A stretch of DNA of 64,000 nucleotides, taken from Paractinoplanes rishiriensis (GTDB lineage: Bacteria > Actinomycetota > Actinomycetes > Mycobacteriales > Micromonosporaceae). Each line of letters opens with the position of its first letter. Position 1 is the stretch's first letter. Shown here piece after piece: positions 41,890 to 52,592 of the stretch. The stretch is taken from assembly GCF_016862375.1 (NCBI RefSeq), contig NZ_BOMV01000011.1:37089-101088 (forward strand), read 5' to 3'. The position numbers and the translations under genes were made by a program. Under the pieces are notes generated by a model. That model was not told the DNA's origin and did no database searches. It was given only the letters and a program-made list of their open reading frames with translations.

Positions 41890-42731
41890 GAGATTGGCTT
41901 CCGGATGCCGCGGAATTCCCAGTCGCCGCCCTGCGCGGTCGACAGCACCTCCTCGCTCTCGCTCGGCTGCGCCCCCACATCCGTCCGGATCGGCGCCGGC
42001 CCCGCGACGATGTGGTTGCGCAGGGTTCCCAGCCCCTCCACCTCCACCTCGACCACGTCCCCCGGGTATACCGTCCGGGAGATCGCCGGCGTCCCCGACA
42101 TCAGCACGTCACCGGGCTGCAGCGTGATGGTGCGGGCGATGTCGGCCACCAGGTAGTGCATGTCCCAGTTCATCTCGCCGGTGTTGCCGTCCTGCCGCAC
42201 CGACCCGTTGACCAGCGTGCGGATGCCCTTGCCGCGGAAGTCCCAGCCCTCCACCACGCCGGGACCCAGCGGGCACAGCGTGTCCGCTCCCTTCACCCTC
42301 AGCATCGAGCCCGCGTCGGTGTCCCGGAAGTCGTGCAGGCCGAAGTCGTTGCCGATCGTGTAGCCGCGGATGTAGTCGCCCGCCTCGGCCGGGGAGATGT
42401 TGCGGCAGGTGCGCCCGATCACGATGGCGATCTCGCCCTCGTAGTTGAGCCATTTGCAGCCCTCCGGCCGCACCACCGCGCCGTCGTGCGCGTTCAGTGC
42501 GGACACCGGCTTGTGGAAATACGTGGGTGCGGCGGGCAGCCGGGTCATCAGTTCGGCGACCCGGGACGCGTAGTTCAGGTGCACGCAGACGATCTTCGAG
42601 GGCACGACCGGGCTGAGGTGGGTCGCAAGATCAACTTCAACTTCCCGTCCGTCGTACGCGACCAGCACGTCACCACGGCGCACGACGTCGACGACGTTGC
42701 CGTCGAGCAGGATCCGGCGGGTTTCGATCAT
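41886..42731 (-). CDS. Fumarylacetoacetate-hydrolase-family protein, HpaG/HpcE-like
   Basis: 281 residues of the FAH fold. Metal ligands are in NYEGEIAIVIG (E-x-E) and the downstream D of FGLHDFRDTDAG; also KPVSALNAHDGAVV and MSGTPAISRTVYPGDVVEVEVEGLG. In the homoprotocatechuate route this family decarboxylates 5-oxopent-3-ene-1,2,5-tricarboxylate and isomerises the product. It follows the dioxygenase with a 4-bp overlap. The C-terminal ~35 residues go beyond the conserved core. Confidence 0.88.
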   Translation of the reverse strand: MIETRRILLDGNVVDVVRRGDVLVAYDGREVEVDLATHLSPVVPSKIVCVHLNYASRVAELMTRLPAAPTYFHKPVSALNAHDGAVVRPEGCKWLNYEGEIAIVIGRTCRNISPAEAGDYIRGYTIGNDFGLHDFRDTDAGSMLRVKGADTLCPLGPGVVEGWDFRGKGIRTLVNGSVRQDGNTGEMNWDMHYLVADIARTITLQPGDVLMSGTPAISRTVYPGDVVEVEVEGLGTLRNHIVAGPAPIRTDVGAQPSESEEVLSTAQGGDWEFRGIRKPIS

Positions 42732-43660
42732 GACTGGACCTGGCGCAGGTAGTCGGCGTCGACCCGGGTTCGGCGGGGTCTCGGGAAACCGCCCGGCGGC
42801 CGGTCGAACCACACGTGCACCTGCCCGGTGCCGACCGAGTTCTCGTACTCCCCGTACCGGCGCCCGGGAGCCCGGCAGTCGCCCTCCCCGAGCGCCCCGA
42901 TCATCATGAGGTAGTGCCCGAACCGGGCCTCCGGCTTGTATTTGTAGAACTCCGGCATGGTCGCCACCACCCGCGCGTGGTCGCCGGCCGCGAACCACTC
43001 CAGCCGTTCCGCATCGGCCGCCGCGGCCTCCGGCGTGAAGATGTGCTCCACCCCGGCCGCCTCGTGGTCGCGCAGTTGCCGCAGCGACCAGAACGTGTGC
43101 GACATGGCCCCGGACGCGATCAGCAGCACCTTCCGGTCCGACTCGGCGATCGCGTCCCCGAGCGCCCGGCCCAGCCGCAGGTTGTCCTCGGTGTCCGCGG
43201 TCTGGCAGACGCCGATGCTGATCCAGCGCTTGTCCGGCAGGCCCTGCCCGAGGAACTCCCACACGTTCGTGGTGGCGTAGAAGATCGGCAGGTGGTCGTC
43301 CTCGATCGCGGTGATCCAGGTGCCGTGCCCGGCGGCCTTCGAGGCGATCAGGTGGGCCAGTTCCGGGTCGCCCGCGAAGTCGTACGGCCGCCGGCTCATC
43401 CCGCGCGGGAGTTCCTCCGAGGTGAACAGGCCGGCCCGGCGCTCCTGTGCGGTCACCACGAACTCGACCGTGGTGGCCCAGTGCGAGTCGAGCACCACCA
43501 CGGTGTCGTAGTCGACGACGTCGAAGACCTCCTTGCGCAGTTGGTGCAGCCCGGACACCAGCGTGCTGTCCGTGCCGTGGTTCAGCTCCCGGCGGGTTTC
43601 CTCCGGCAGCACGATGGTGGGCACGTGGGCGATCAGCCCGGCCCCGGCAACCTCGCCCAT
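42728..43660 (-). CDS. hpaD: Class III extradiol dioxygenase, 3,4-dihydroxyphenylacetate 2,3-dioxygenase type
   Basis: 310 residues of the LigB/HpaD superfamily. Candidate Fe(II) ligands are in the N-terminal GLIAHVPTIV and in VVLDSHWATTVEF; ASGAMSHTFWS carries the conserved active-site histidine, and a late glutamate lies in YKPEARFGHYL. The protein should open the ring of a catechol with an acid side chain, giving a muconate semialdehyde for the HpaE-like enzyme next to it. Start and stop overlap both neighbours (1 and 4 bp). The symbol rests on family likeness and neighbours. Confidence 0.87.
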   Translation of the reverse strand: MGEVAGAGLIAHVPTIVLPEETRRELNHGTDSTLVSGLHQLRKEVFDVVDYDTVVVLDSHWATTVEFVVTAQERRAGLFTSEELPRGMSRRPYDFAGDPELAHLIASKAAGHGTWITAIEDDHLPIFYATTNVWEFLGQGLPDKRWISIGVCQTADTEDNLRLGRALGDAIAESDRKVLLIASGAMSHTFWSLRQLRDHEAAGVEHIFTPEAAAADAERLEWFAAGDHARVVATMPEFYKYKPEARFGHYLMMIGALGEGDCRAPGRRYGEYENSVGTGQVHVWFDRPPGGFPRPRRTRVDADYLRQVQS

Positions 43661-45114
43661 CAGGCCTCCTTCCAGCCCGCGGGGCTGAACACGGTGTTCT
43701 TGACGTCGCAGTAGAAGTCGAAGGACCAGTCGCCGCCCTCACGGCCGATGCCGCTGCGGCCGTTGCCACCGAACGGCGCACCCAGATCCCGTACGAAGAA
43801 GCAGTTGACCCACACGGTGCCCGCGTTGAGCCGCCGGCTGACCCGCTCGGCGCACTCCGGGTCGCCGGTGACCAGCGTGGCGGCCAGCCCGAACCGGGTG
43901 TCATTGGCCATCCGCACGCCCTCGGCCTCGGTCGTGAAGGTCTGCATGGTCAACACCGGCCCGAAGACCTCCTCGGTGAGGATCTCGCTGCCGGGTGCGG
44001 GATCGACGAAGATCGTCGGCGCGAAGTACAAACCCCCCAAACCGGGATTCGGGCCTCCGCCAAGCACCGGCGAAAGGCCGGAACGCTCGACAAACCCGCA
44101 CACCCGGTCGAAGTGCTGCCGGCTGACCAACGCACTCACGTCCGTGTCGGGGTCGCGCGGATCGCCCTGCACCAGCGTCCGCGCCCGTTCCACCACCCGC
44201 CGCAGGAACTCGTCCGCGATGCCCTCCTGCACGATCATCCGGAACGCCCCGAGGCAGACCTGCCCCGCGTTGTCGAACTGCTCGACCGCGAGACTCACCG
44301 CCAGTTCCAGGTCGCAGTCCTCGAAGACCAGCAGCGGCGACTTCCCGCCGAGCTCGAACGACAGCGGCACGATGTTCGGCGCTGCGGCGGCCGCCACCAG
44401 TCCCGCGGTCGGCACCGAGCCGGTGAACGACAGCCGGGAGATGCCCGGATGCGCGCTCAGCGGCGCCCCGGCCGCCGCACCGGTGCCCTGCACCACGTTG
44501 AACACCCCGGCCGGCAGCCCCGCGTGGTGCGCGATGTCGGCCAGCAGCGACGCGGTCAGCGGTGCCCACTCCGGCGGCTTGAGCACCACGGTGTTGCCGG
44601 CCGCGAGAGCCGGCCCGATCCGCCAGGTGGCCAGCATGAGCGGCGCGTTCCACGGGGTGATCACCGCGGTCACCCCGGCGGGGTCGTACGTGACGCGCTG
44701 CCGGTGCCCGCGGATCTCCGGCGCGTCCCGGCTCAGCTTCTCGGCGTGGTCGGCGAAGTACCGGAAGTTCATCGCCACCCGGGGCATCACCCCGCGCCGG
44801 TGCGACCGCAGCAGCGACCCGTTGTCCCGGGTCTCCACCCGGGCCAGGTCCTCGCGTCGCGCGTCGATGCCGTCGGCCACCCGGCGCAGCACCGCGGACC
44901 GCTCGGGCGCCGGCAGTGCGGCCCAGTCCGGGAACGCCTGCCGGGCCGCGCCCACCGCGGCGTCCACCTCGCCGGCACCGCCCGCGGCGATCTCGCCGAG
45001 CACCGCCTCGTCGATGGGGGAGACGTCGGTGAACGTGGCCGCCGAGGCCACCCGCCGGCCGCCGATCCAGTGCCGGGTGTCGACCTCGACCCCGTCGACC
45101 TCGATGGCGCTCAT
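43660..45114 (-). CDS. hpaE: 5-carboxymethyl-2-hydroxymuconate-semialdehyde dehydrogenase-like enzyme
   Basis: 484 residues, ALDH fold. ITPWNAPLMLATWRIGPALAAG, base glutamate in FELGGKSPL, catalytic cysteine in NAGQVCLGAFR, C-terminal VNCFFVRDLGAPFGGNGRSGIGREGG and NTVFSPAGW. The FFVRDLGAPFGG ending and the neighbouring HpaD-like gene fit the HpaE step. Its stop shares one base with the dioxygenase start (TGATG). It lies 64 bp behind the decarboxylase-like gene, the only real gap in the operon. Confidence 0.88.
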   Translation of the reverse strand: MSAIEVDGVEVDTRHWIGGRRVASAATFTDVSPIDEAVLGEIAAGGAGEVDAAVGAARQAFPDWAALPAPERSAVLRRVADGIDARREDLARVETRDNGSLLRSHRRGVMPRVAMNFRYFADHAEKLSRDAPEIRGHRQRVTYDPAGVTAVITPWNAPLMLATWRIGPALAAGNTVVLKPPEWAPLTASLLADIAHHAGLPAGVFNVVQGTGAAAGAPLSAHPGISRLSFTGSVPTAGLVAAAAAPNIVPLSFELGGKSPLLVFEDCDLELAVSLAVEQFDNAGQVCLGAFRMIVQEGIADEFLRRVVERARTLVQGDPRDPDTDVSALVSRQHFDRVCGFVERSGLSPVLGGGPNPGLGGLYFAPTIFVDPAPGSEILTEEVFGPVLTMQTFTTEAEGVRMANDTRFGLAATLVTGDPECAERVSRRLNAGTVWVNCFFVRDLGAPFGGNGRSGIGREGGDWSFDFYCDVKNTVFSPAGWKEA

Positions 45115-45178
45115 GCTGTGCCGCCTTTCGCATGCCCTCCTGGCCCTACGCCTGCTTCGCCCGGTCCGGTGCAGTCGC

Positions 45179-45967
45179 TCATGCCAACCGCTCCAATGTC
45201 GAACCGCCGTTCCAGACCACGCCGACCTGCCGGTAGTAGCCGCCGATCACCTCGTCCACGGTGAGCCGGGCCAGTTCCTCGGTCGGCGACTCGTGCAGCC
45301 GCAGGTCGGCGTCGCCGCGCCAGGCCGGCCCGCCCTCGAACCCGGCCGCGCCCGACGAGATCAGCTCGGCGAACGCGTCCGGCGCGCCCCGCCCGATACC
45401 CGGCAGCACCCGGTGGTGGGCCATCGGGTGGGCGTTCACGAAGCCGTTGCCGTCGCACGGCTCGCGCAGGGTCAGCACCGCCTCGGCCAGCCGCCGGTCG
45501 CCGGCCGCGAGCGTGGCGCCGAACGTCCCGCCCGGCCCGATCTGCGGCGCGGCCTGCCCGAACGGGTGCGGGCGGGTCTGCCACATCGACCCGAGCTTCT
45601 TGGGATAGCCCTGGTGGATGCCGCGCGCCACGGCGAAGTCCTTGTCGACCCAGATGTAGACGCACCGGGAGAACACCTCGCCCCGGTACGCGCAGCGCAC
45701 CACCACGAACGCCTCCTTGTACTGCGACCGCACCGGGTCGAGCAGTTCCTCCCGGCCGGACGAGCAGGACTGCCAGTCGGCCCAGATCAGCGCCACCGCG
45801 CCGGGGTCGTCGGGCGCGAGCGACAGCGGCGCGGGCAGCAGATCGGCCACCCGGGCCGGATCGGTCCGGTATTCCACGGTCAGCAGATCGCCCGAGTAGT
45901 ACCAGGGCGGCGACGGGATCAGCGACGCCTCGCCGGTGGCCGTGCGGGGGTAGAAGAATCCCTTCAC
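45179..45967 (-). CDS. Acetoacetate-decarboxylase-like (ADC superfamily) protein
   Basis: 262 residues with the ADC fold signs WYYSGDLLTVEYRTDPARVADLLP near the N terminus and YKEAFVVVRCAYRGE and GYPKKLGSM in the middle. The lysine pair in YPKKLGS occupies the place of the Schiff-base lysine of acetoacetate decarboxylases. Superfamily members include decarboxylases, dehydratases and aldolase-dehydratases. Its place between P450/reductase and ring-cleavage genes suggests a step on an oxo-acid intermediate. GTG 45967 overlaps the reductase stop (GTGA). Confidence 0.82.
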   Translation of the reverse strand: MKGFFYPRTATGEASLIPSPPWYYSGDLLTVEYRTDPARVADLLPAPLSLAPDDPGAVALIWADWQSCSSGREELLDPVRSQYKEAFVVVRCAYRGEVFSRCVYIWVDKDFAVARGIHQGYPKKLGSMWQTRPHPFGQAAPQIGPGGTFGATLAAGDRRLAEAVLTLREPCDGNGFVNAHPMAHHRVLPGIGRGAPDAFAELISSGAAGFEGGPAWRGDADLRLHESPTEELARLTVDEVIGGYYRQVGVVWNGGSTLERLA

Positions 45968-46890
45968 AGCGCCAGCCTCAGCCGCTTGCCCGCACACCGG
46001 GACACGCAGATCATCATCACTTCGCCGGCCGCCCTCTCGTCCCCGTCCAGCACCGAGTCCCGGTGGTCGATCTCGCCGTCCAGCACCTCGGTCTCGCACG
46101 TGCCGCAGATGCCCTCGAGACACGACCCGAGCACGCTCACGCCGGCCGCGCGTACGGTCTCAAAAATGGATTTGCCGGGCGGCACCACCAGCGTCTGCCC
46201 GGACTCTTCGAGGACGATTTCGAAGGAATGTCCATCTTCTGAGGAGGGAGCCGCCGAGAAGCGCTCCAGGTGCAGACTCCCCGGCGGCCACGCGGCGCAT
46301 TTCTCCTCGACCGCGCGCAGCATCGGCTCGGGCCCGCAGGCATAGACCAGGGTGCCGGGCTGCGGCGTGCCCAGGATCGTCCCGAGGTCGAGCAGGCCGT
46401 TCTCGTCCTCCGGCACGACGTGCACGCGCTCGCCGTAACCCGCCAGCTCGGCGACGAACGCCATCGACTCCCGCTGCCGGCCCCCGTAGTACAGCTCCCA
46501 CTCGGTCCCGGCCACCTCGCGGATCATCGCGAGCAGCGGCGTGATCCCGATGCCGCCGCCGAGGAACAGGTAGCGCGTCGCGGGCACCACCGGGAAGTGG
46601 TTGCGCGGCCCGCGGGCCCGCACGGTGTGACCGGCCCGCAGCTGGTGCACCCGCTTCGAGCCGCCCCGGCTGTCCGGCGCCTCCAGCACCGCGACCCGCC
46701 ACGAAGCCGGCTCGTCCTGGCGACCGCACAGGGAGTACTGCCGGACCAGGTCGTCGTCGAGCACCAGGTCGATGTGCGCGCCCGCGGTCCACTCCGGCAG
46801 GTCGGCCCCGTCCGGCCGGCTCAGGGTCAGCGCCACCACGCCCTCGGCCACCCGCTCGGCGGAGCGCACCACCAGGTCGAGAGTGGTCAT
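45964..46890 (-). CDS. PDR/VanB-type oxidoreductase (flavin reductase with C-terminal 2Fe-2S)
   Basis: 308 residues. Flavin-binding RQYSLCG, NAD-binding GGGIGITPLLAMI and YACGPEPMLRAVEE, and a C-terminal plant-type ferredoxin domain with cysteines in GSCLEGICGTCETEVLDG and ICVSRC. This is the phthalate-dioxygenase-reductase layout, moving electrons from NAD(P)H via flavin to 2Fe-2S. Coupled to the P450 by an ATGA overlap, it is the natural electron donor for it, so no separate ferredoxin is needed. Confidence 0.93.
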   Translation of the reverse strand: MTTLDLVVRSAERVAEGVVALTLSRPDGADLPEWTAGAHIDLVLDDDLVRQYSLCGRQDEPASWRVAVLEAPDSRGGSKRVHQLRAGHTVRARGPRNHFPVVPATRYLFLGGGIGITPLLAMIREVAGTEWELYYGGRQRESMAFVAELAGYGERVHVVPEDENGLLDLGTILGTPQPGTLVYACGPEPMLRAVEEKCAAWPPGSLHLERFSAAPSSEDGHSFEIVLEESGQTLVVPPGKSIFETVRAAGVSVLGSCLEGICGTCETEVLDGEIDHRDSVLDGDERAAGEVMMICVSRCAGKRLRLAL

Positions 46891-48146
46891 CGGGTCCGCA
46901 CCCGGACCGGGAACTTCTTGATCCCGTTCACGAAGTTGGACCGGACCCGGGTCACCTCGCCGGTCAGCTCGATGTCGCGCAGCCGGGGCAGCAGCTCCTC
47001 GAACATCAGCCGCACCTCCATCCGGGCCAGGCTGTTGCCCATGCACAGGTGCGGGCTGCCCTTGCCGAAGGTCAGGTGGTCGACGTTCGGCCGGGTCACG
47101 TCGATCCGGTACGGGTCGGGGAAGACCTCCTCGTCGCGGTTGCCCGAGGCGAACCACATGACGACCTTGTCGCCCTCCCGGATCGTCTTGCCGCCCAGCT
47201 CGACGTCCCGGGTCGCGGTCCGCCGGAAGTGGTAGACCGGCGACGCCCAGCGCAGCAGTTCCTCCAGGCCGGTGGCGATCAGCGCCGGGTTCTCCTGCAG
47301 CAGCCGCAGCTGACCGGGCTGCTGGATGAGGCCGAGCATCGAGTTGCTGATGGCGTGCCGGGTGGTCTCGTTGCCGGCGATCACCAGCAGCAGGAAGTAG
47401 TTGTCGAAGTCGCGGTCGCTGAGCGGCACGCCGTCGCTGGGCATCTTGTTGGCCAGCTGGCTCACCAGGTCGGTGCCGTCGCCACCCCGGCGGCTGTCCC
47501 GCAGCGCCCGGCCGTAGTCGAAGACGTCCTGCGTGGTGGGCGAGCGGAACGGCAGGTGCTTGTACTTCTCGCTCTCCGGCGAGTCGAACTGGTGTTGCGT
47601 GTAGTCCGGGTCGGTGTTGCCGACCATCTCGTTGCCCCAGGCGATCAGCTGGCCGGTGTCCTCGCGCGGCACGTCCAGCAACCGGGCCAGCACCTGGATC
47701 GGGAAGTCGGCGCTGATCCGCCGGACGAAGTCGAACTCGTCGTCCGCGAGGGCCTCGTCGACCGTCCTGCGGGTGAGCTCGCGCAGGAAGCCCTCGTAGT
47801 TCTTCATCAGGTTGCGCGGGCTGAGCTCGCGGGCGATGAGCTGGCGCAGGGCCAGGTGCCGGCGGCCGTCGGTCTCCAGCATCGACCGCCGGATGTCCAT
47901 CAGGTCGTCGTCGACCTCCTCGAGGTTGACGAACCGCTCCGAGGTGAACGACGCCGTGTCCCGGTCGACCTGCCAGATGTCGTGGTACCGGGTGACCGAC
48001 CAGAAGCCCCGGTTGGGTGCGGTCTCCGGGTTCCAGTGCACCGGGTCCTCGCGGCGCAGGGTGTCGAACTGGCCCCAGGCGAGGTTGCTCTGGAAGCGGT
48101 CGTAGTCGGCCAGGTCGACAGCGTCGAGCGGCATCGGGGTCTGCAT
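46887..48146 (-). CDS. Cytochrome P450 monooxygenase
   Basis: 419 residues. I-helix LVIAGNETTRHA, ExxR in LEELLRWASPV, and heme loop FGKGSPHLCMGNSLAR with the axial cysteine. The class resembles actinobacterial CYP124/125/142-like soluble P450s by eye. There is no membrane anchor. First gene of the eight-gene operon; GGGAG lies 5 bp before the ATG at 48146. I infer hydroxylation or dealkylation of an aromatic substrate ahead of ring cleavage. A predicted promoter with a MarR-type operator lies just upstream. Confidence 0.93.
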   Translation of the reverse strand: MQTPMPLDAVDLADYDRFQSNLAWGQFDTLRREDPVHWNPETAPNRGFWSVTRYHDIWQVDRDTASFTSERFVNLEEVDDDLMDIRRSMLETDGRRHLALRQLIARELSPRNLMKNYEGFLRELTRRTVDEALADDEFDFVRRISADFPIQVLARLLDVPREDTGQLIAWGNEMVGNTDPDYTQHQFDSPESEKYKHLPFRSPTTQDVFDYGRALRDSRRGGDGTDLVSQLANKMPSDGVPLSDRDFDNYFLLLVIAGNETTRHAISNSMLGLIQQPGQLRLLQENPALIATGLEELLRWASPVYHFRRTATRDVELGGKTIREGDKVVMWFASGNRDEEVFPDPYRIDVTRPNVDHLTFGKGSPHLCMGNSLARMEVRLMFEELLPRLRDIELTGEVTRVRSNFVNGIKKFPVRVRTR

Positions 48147-48165
48147 CGCGGCTCCCGGGGAGAGG

Positions 48166-48183
48166 TCGTTCGGACCCAAACGA
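48166..48183. promoter_or_regulatory. Predicted MarR operator, site 2 (P450 operon)
   Basis: TCGTTCGGACCCAAACGA, identical at 16 of 18 positions to the site between MarR and the ligase (39151-39168), and itself an imperfect palindrome (7 of 8 per arm). It overlaps the predicted -10 box of the operon promoter. Confidence 0.65.
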
Positions 48184-48209
48184 TACGAGCTGACCTGCTC
48201 CGGTTGCAA
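48180..48209 (-). promoter_or_regulatory. Predicted promoter of the P450 operon
   Basis: On the minus strand TTGCAA (48204-48209), 18-bp spacer, TATCGT (48180-48185), about 35 bp before the P450 start codon. It is a moderate match to consensus. Confidence 0.45.
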
Positions 48210-48221
48210 GGTCTGTCCCGG

Positions 48222-49319
48222 TCAGGCGGCGGTCAGCTCGGCGAGGTGCTCGAGGACGGCGGCCACGGCACCCGTCTCCGCGAGCACCCGCCGTTGCCGG
48301 GCCGCGCCGGTGCCCTCCCGCCGGATCCGGTCCAGCCCGTCGGCGACGATCTCGGCGTCCCCGTGCCGGCGCAGCGCCGGACCGGCCCTCGCCACCAGGA
48401 GGTCGACTACCTCCCAGGCCGGCCGGGACCGCCGGCCGGACGGGTCGAGCAGGGTGCCGTCCAGCCCGGTTCGGGCCGCGTTCCAGTGCGCGGCCCGCAG
48501 CAGCTCGTCCGGCACCACCGGGGCGCGGCGGCCGGCCGCGATGTCCGCGCGGGCGGTACCGACCAGCGCCCGCACCAGGCCGGCGACCAGCACGGCGTCG
48601 TCCGCGGCCGGGCATACGTCGCCGATGCGCACCTCGACGGTCGGATAGGCGGCGGACGGCTTCACGTACCAGAGCGCCATGCTGTCGTCGAGCAGTGCGC
48701 CGGACGCCACCATCGCGGCGACCGTCCGGTCGTAGTCGGCCGCCGACGCCGACCGGGGCCACGGACCGACGCACGGCCAGCGTTCCAGCTGGGCCGACCG
48801 CCAGCTGGCGAAGCCGGTGTCCGCGCCCTCGTGCAGCGGCGAGTTGGCCATCATCGCCTGCACGACCGGCAGCCATCCGCGCAGGTGGTTGCACACCTGC
48901 ACGGCGGTCTCCCGGTCCGGCACGCCGACGTGCACGTGACAGCCGCACACCGACGGGTCGCGGGCGATCGGCCCGTAGTGCCGGGTGATCGCCGCGAACC
49001 GCGGGTTGCCGGGCGGGGTGCGGTACGGCTCGGCCACCGGTGTGGCTCCCACCGCCACCAGCCGGGCACCGGCGCCCTTCGCCGCCGCGGCGGCCCCCGC
49101 CCGCTGCTCGCGCAGTTGCCGCCGCACCTCGTCGAGGCCGGTGCAGACGCCGGTCACCATCTCGACCATGCTCGGCCGGAACTCGACCCGGCTCCGCCCG
49201 CGCAGCTCGTCCGGCAGCGCCGGATAGACCCGGTCGGCGACCGGGGCGTTCTCGCCGGTGGCGGGATCGAGCAGCAGGAACTCCTCCTCGACCCCGACGG
49301 TCGGCGTACCGCCGGTCAC
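48222..49319 (-). CDS. GCS2-type carboxylate-amine ligase (YbdK-like)
   Basis: 365 residues. N-terminal VGVEEEFLLLDP and the CGCHVHVGVPD motif define the GCS2 family of glutamate-cysteine-ligase-like enzymes; SRVEFRPSMVEMVTG is also typical. Actinobacterial members are often called glutamate-cysteine ligase 2 but make mycothiol-independent products of unknown identity. GTG 49319 overlaps the methyltransferase stop. It closes a redox-type operon with catalase. The start is fixed by the coupling and by the family start at VGVEEE. Confidence 0.88.
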   Translation of the reverse strand: MTGGTPTVGVEEEFLLLDPATGENAPVADRVYPALPDELRGRSRVEFRPSMVEMVTGVCTGLDEVRRQLREQRAGAAAAAKGAGARLVAVGATPVAEPYRTPPGNPRFAAITRHYGPIARDPSVCGCHVHVGVPDRETAVQVCNHLRGWLPVVQAMMANSPLHEGADTGFASWRSAQLERWPCVGPWPRSASAADYDRTVAAMVASGALLDDSMALWYVKPSAAYPTVEVRIGDVCPAADDAVLVAGLVRALVGTARADIAAGRRAPVVPDELLRAAHWNAARTGLDGTLLDPSGRRSRPAWEVVDLLVARAGPALRRHGDAEIVADGLDRIRREGTGAARQRRVLAETGAVAAVLEHLAELTAA

Positions 49320-50298
49320 CGCGGCCGGGTGGCGGTCAGCACCACGACCGCGATGCGCTCGGCGTGCGGGTAGGCGCCGGTGTCCAGCTCCTCGCCGTAC
49401 ACGTCCGGGTCGGCCTCGCGGTAGCTCCAGGTCAGGCCGGTGCCGGCCAGCCGGCGCTCGGCGGCGGCCCGCAGCGGGTCGCCGCCGTCCACGATGCCGG
49501 TTCCGCTGAACAGCACCAGCGAGCCGCCCGGTGCCAGCCGCTCGGCCGCCGTGCCGAGCACCGCCAGCGACAGGTCGTGGCCGTCCGGGCCGCCGCCGTC
49601 GCGGTAGGCCCGCCCGGCCGGATCCACCATGAACGGCGGGTTGGAGATGATCAGGTCGAGCGGACCCGGCACGGCGTCCAGCAGGTTGCTGCGGCACGGG
49701 TGCACCCGGGCGGTTCCGGCCAGCGCGGCGTTGATCCGGGCGAGACGCAGTGCGGTGCCGTTGATGTCGGTGGCGAAGACCTCCGCCTCGGGCAGGCGCT
49801 TGGCCAGCGCGATCGCTCCCGCGCCGGTGCCGCAGCCGACGTCCGCGGCGCGGTGCACCGGATCGGCCCGCTCGGCGAGGTGCGCGACCGCGGCGTCCGC
49901 CATCCGGTAGGTGTCCGGCCCGAAGAACACCGCCTCGGTGTCCGCGGTCGGGAAGGCAGAGTGCACGAACAACTCGTCGTCGTACGAGGAGAACCGGACG
50001 GTGCTGCGCCACGCGTCCCCGTCCGGCTCCAGCGCGCCGGCCGCCGCCAGCAGGTCGACCACCCGCTCCGGCAGCGTGCCGGTCCGGAACGGCCGGCTCC
50101 AGCCCAGCACGTCCCGCAGGTCGCGGGCCCAGCGGTTCGCCGGCCGCGCGTTGACCCGGGCGTGGGTGGCCGGCGTGACCGTGGTGAACCGGTAGCCGGT
50201 CTCCCGGAGGTACCGGCCGAGGACGACGAGGGCCTCGTCGGCCCGGGCCCGGGCCTGGGCCCGGGCCTGGGCCCGGGCCGACTCGGCAACGGTGGCCG

Positions 50299-50302
<4 letters not shown>
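49316..50302 (-). CDS. Class I methyltransferase, PrmC/RsmC-like (NPPF motif)
   Basis: 328 residues. A long N-terminal helical part with ARAQ repeats (a 12-bp DNA repeat GGGCCCGGGCCT encodes it) is followed by the SAM-binding fold: ADVGCGTGAGAIALA, VFATDINGTAL, and the catalytic NPPF in LIISNPPFMVDP, which points to methylation of an amide or exocyclic amino nitrogen in protein or nucleic acid. It overlaps both neighbours by 4 bp. The substrate is not known. Confidence 0.87.
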
Positions 50303-52557
<2,255 letters not shown>

Positions 52558-52592
52558 CTGGTGCACTCCTTCGTTTCTGCAGGTGAGCAGGG

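Noticed and set aside
48222..49319. Glutamate-cysteine ligase of glutathione synthesis
   Set aside because: Actinobacteria of this kind use mycothiol and no glutathione synthetase is nearby, so only the GCS2 family name is kept.
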